This document shows positions 60,856 through 64,000 of a DNA stretch of 64,000 nucleotides, piece after piece. How positions within the stretch are numbered: position 1 is the first letter of the stretch; the number at the start of each line of letters is the position of its first letter. The stretch covers positions 446,929-510,928 of the forward strand of contig NW_020170412.1 in assembly GCF_000524195.1 (NCBI RefSeq), written 5' to 3'. The DNA comes from Echinococcus granulosus. Taxonomy: Eukaryota; Platyhelminthes; Cestoda; Cyclophyllidea; Taeniidae. The translations under genes were made by a program, and so were the position numbers. Below the pieces are notes generated by a model. The model had not been told where the DNA came from, did not search any database, and saw only the letters and a program-made list of their open reading frames with translations.

Positions 60856-62054
60856 AGTTGAATTGTACCCCTCTTTTCATATTGGCAACTAAGATTGTTT
60901 TGTTTGAGTCTGTCCTCCAAAAATAGTTGCCAATCACAAAATAGTCACCTATTTTGTTCCACAAAAGTACTCGTTCGTAAATAATGGGAGGCCATTCCTT
61001 GTAAAACTCCACCCTAGCGCTAATAGGGGAAGACGGTGGTGGGCATTAACACTATGGGAGCCACGATTAATTCATTTAATGAGTAGGTCTGCATTATCTT
61101 CATGAAAAACAATAGCAATATATACCAAAATCTTGTCTATCTAAGGAGGCAGTTTTATGAGTGGATACCAAAAATAGTTACCAAAAGGAGAAGGAAAGAA
61201 CATTTGTACGGCCAATCAGTGGTGGAGAATATTCCAACCAATCAACTGTAAACTTGCAGTTTCATTAAAGCGCCTTTGAAACTTAAATATAACCAAGAGG
61301 CTAAAAAAACATCTTTTGAAGAACATTTGTCTATTAAATAGACTTTCTATTCTTTTTTTCCACTTTAGACGCTGCAAAACCAACCCCTGAATCCACTGAT
61401 CCGCAAGACTGCGCTTCTAAATACGAATGTCAGTGACGCGATCCTGTAACGTGATCCGGTAACGTGATCCCGACGAGCTCTAAGTATTGCGTCAATCAAG
61501 AGCTACTTTTGTACGCAATAAGTTAGCAAACTCAGCTTGAATTCTAGCCATTAGTACGGCCGCGGTGTCACTCGAATGTCAACTGGCAAATGAATGACCG
61601 CCTACGACGTTGTATCTTGCGGCTTTTGAAGCGATAGGGATTCCATGTTTTCCCAGAGCATATGAAATATTCAGAGCTGTGTGGCGCTAGTAAGATTGTA
61701 TACCCTAGCTACTTCAAAAAGTGAGTTAATATTTCTGAGTATAGGCCATGCTACAGATTTCAAGCCAACCGACTTCTCCTTCAGTTTAACACCGAAAAAT
61801 GGCGAAAAGGTGAGGAATTTATCCCCAAAACCCTTCCAATTAAGCAGAGCTATCACGTGAAGGTGGTTTAATTCCCACTGTCAGGACCTTTAACCTACGG
61901 TAGCTTTCCCGTACTTTTTGAGGACTGATAAAGGTACTTCACAAATAAATTTTGCCCTTTCAAAATCCTGGAACAAAAAAGAAGTAATTTTATTCAGAAT
62001 CGGTAAAGCACTTGAATAGTTTTTTTCTTCTCTAGCCCTCGGTTTTAGTAACGA
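60856..62054. other. Intergenic, no gene recognised
   Basis: Includes direct CCAATC motifs near 61211-61247 and the small tandem repeat at 61435-61471. No exon supported. Confidence 0.4.
61435..61471 (+). repeat. Short tandem repeat, GTAACGTGATCC units
   Basis: Two 13-nt units (GTAACGTGATCCG and GTAACGTGATCCC), preceded by a diverged third (GACGCGATCCT). It is far more GC-rich than its surroundings. Confidence 0.7.
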
Positions 62055-62178
62055 CAAATGAGGCCCTTGCCTGGCAGCCTGGCCTCTGAACCATGCCAGT
62101 AGCCTCCAAGCTCTTCTATAGGTCAACAATACATATTCTGGCTTCTTTCGCCTCCAGAGAAGTCTCAGGGTGCAAAAA
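62055..62178 (+). mobile_element. LTR fragment of the TRIM-like family
   Basis: Matches the 3' two-thirds of the LTR: GGCCTCTGAACCATGCCAGT, then TCAACAATACATATTCTGG, then GCCTCCAGAGAAGTCTCAGG, ending GGTGCA. One small deletion. Confidence 0.65.
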
Positions 62179-63840
62179 ATGAGCCCAAGTCTTGGACAAA
62201 AAAAGGTATTATCATAGTGCTGCGTCCTCGAGATAGGACCGAGGGGTAGCGGACGTGAACGCGATACTGCGGCCCCTCGGTGGGAACCGAAATAGTAAGT
62301 CCCTCATTACCTAAAAAAAAACATAACAAAAGTCTTTCTTTATCACTTCCTGCTAGAGTAGGAAGGGGAAAAAGTTATGCATTTTAGAAGACTTAAAAAT
62401 GGTTGTTTTTACTCACCGTTTACTTGTTGACCACCTGAAATAAATGTAGCCGTTGGTCAGGTTATCTGTGTTTCAAGAATAACCTCTCGGAATCTACTTT
62501 AAACTGCAGTTTGGGCTATTTTATGGCTAAGGAAATTTCGCTGAAAAAGCGCATTTCTTTGCTTTCCAGGATAGGAGGGGTTATGGATTCGGGGATTCTC
62601 CAAATCCCAGAATTTCGTGGCTGATATCTACCACCCATCCAACCAATTCCTTGGGGACTCACGTTGCTGGTGATTAGTAAAATAGTGGGCCGTTTTTTGA
62701 GGCGACTACACTAAAAGCTGCTTTGCATTAACCCTTTCTCTCCTCTCAAGCCCGCCCTTCGTCCCCTCTCCTAACCCCACCCTCTGCACTATTAACTTGT
62801 TAAGAATTTGTCTAGTAAAATATTTATGCTACTAATGGATAAATTAGGCACAACAATCTTAATTGTGCATCGTTCAAGATAAAATAGTCCAACAAAAGCA
62901 CTTTCTGTTAAAAGCTGGCAACAATAAGTGGGGCATATTAATCGAGGATTTCTCGTCCAATTTGCTCTGCTGCTATTTGAAACTGGAGACATTGAAACCA
63001 AATCCTACAAACTCTAAAGGGAGAGGTCAAGGCGAAAGATATTTTCTCATTAAGGTACAATAATGGGAAATCATGGTGGCCGCATTCTCTGATTGGTTCC
63101 TATTTCCACTTTATCCTCGTAGATTAATTTATTTAGACCGGAAATTTTTAAAATAAAATGGCATAAAACATGGAAAAATATCATTAATACATTGAACTAC
63201 CGTTATATGGCCGTGTATAACGTCGTATAGTCACTTTCTGACAGAGAATTGGCCTTTTAGCTAATCAGGGGCTTCGTGTGACTGGGGTGAACGCTCTAAC
63301 CTTTAAAGCAGACGCAGTTAGAAGAGGCGTTACTTAATTTATTTAAGTAGCAAATTCACTAACTCCTATACAAACCTAAAATGGGTAATGAAGGGTTTGC
63401 ATTCTGCCTTGAGAGGGGAAGCATCAATGAAGGAGCGTTAATTAACAATGTGAACTCGAATAAAGCAAACTGAGGCGACGTCACCGCTTTTTGTTAAGAT
63501 TTAAAAAGAAAAAAAAGTGTGCTGCTATCGTGTACTGCAATCCTTAAAATCAAATGAAATCATTTTTGTGGGGAGGAAGAGGCTACAATAGCGCCTGTTT
63601 TAAGAGAAAGCCAATAACCAGTTTAGAGTGATTAAATCGGGCCAAAAAAATGACTATGATTTGTGGAATCCAAACATTGATGATGAAGTTCCAACCCGCT
63701 TCGTTTGCAGCTTTCCAGTGGACAATGCAAGAGACCAAAATATCTTTATTTATTCGCAAACGAAAGGCATAACAATCTAGTTTTTGTTTCACTTCCAGTT
63801 CAGATGAAGGGGGAGAGAGAGGTTAGGGTTAGAAGACAAT
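62179..63840. other. Intergenic, no gene recognised
   Basis: Contains an imperfect inverted repeat near 62236-62285 (arms ACCGAGGGG and CCCCTCGGT). No exon supported. Confidence 0.4.
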
Positions 63841-64000
63841 GAGCGGAGCGGTACAGTCGTCAACTTGACCTCCATGCGTAGCAACGAGCCAATCAGCAAC
63901 GCGCTGCTGACTCATCCTTTTGTGCATTACCCGTCGCACCTTTTTGTGTTTCTCCTTTGCCGAACTCCGTCGCGGCTGTTGTGATTGTGTCGGTGCTGGC
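63841..64000. promoter_or_regulatory. Possible promoter at the right edge
   Basis: Base composition turns GC- and CpG-richer (GCGCTGCTGAC, CGTCGCGGCTG), with a consensus CCAAT box inside GAGCCAATCAGC at 63889. This resembles a housekeeping-type promoter or 5' UTR. The gene it would serve lies beyond the window, and direction is unknown. Confidence 0.3.

Noticed and set aside
63823..63832. TTAGGGTTAG, telomere-like
   Set aside because: Only about one and a half units. Expected by chance in 64 kb.
1..64000. tRNA, rRNA, spliced-leader RNA and CRISPR-like arrays
   Set aside because: Looked for tRNA B-box-like sequences, regular spaced repeats and known RNA landmarks. None was convincing by eye. 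A covariance-model scan could still find some.

Overview
This is eukaryotic nuclear DNA, most likely from a parasitic flatworm and probably a taeniid-like tapeworm. Genes are sparse (about nine in 64 kb), AT-rich and split by many introns. Several introns are only 32-40 nt long. The window is also littered with short LTR-bearing elements of about 0.9 kb that have no coding capacity and resemble the taeniid terminal-repeat retrotransposons in miniature (TRIMs). No bacterial operons, CRISPR arrays, rRNA genes or convincing tRNA genes were seen. The organism call is an inference.

Layout, left to right. 1162-1698 (+): a compact two-exon mitochondrial GGQ release factor (MTRFR/C12orf65 type). 4.1-11.3 kb: a block of TRIM-like copies in both orientations, with one orphan 3' exon (5513-5728). 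14.2-14.5 kb (-): the first exon of a secreted neuropeptide precursor with amidated -RPRL and -RARL peptides. 18.1-19.0 kb: the best two-LTR TRIM copy. 22.1-28.4 kb (-): pyruvate dehydrogenase phosphatase (PDP1), with a 4.4-kb intron that holds a candidate nested first exon on the other strand. 30.0-30.5 kb (+): a small secreted protein behind a TATA box. 31.75-32.63 kb (+): CFAP20, five exons. 33.26-33.82 kb (-): the 3' end of an unidentified gene, with an RFX-type X-box about 380 bp further out. 36.7-37.8 kb (+): a divergent REC114-like meiotic protein. 43.4-44.7 kb (-): an FCP1/CTDP1-like CTD phosphatase whose catalytic domain is interrupted by an apparent frameshift. 50.16-50.92 kb (-): a single-exon cysteine-containing secreted protein. 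53.7-54.3 kb (-): an unidentified multi-exon gene. The remaining DNA to 64 kb is repeats and plain intergenic sequence. CCAAT-box-bearing, more CpG-rich sequence at the right edge may be the promoter of a gene outside the window.

The genes do not form one pathway. They are a typical mix for a eukaryotic locus: mitochondrial translation rescue and pyruvate dehydrogenase control, cilium structure, meiosis, Pol II CTD dephosphorylation and secreted signalling. Exon borders were set by hand from splice sites, phase and remembered family similarity. No alignment was run.
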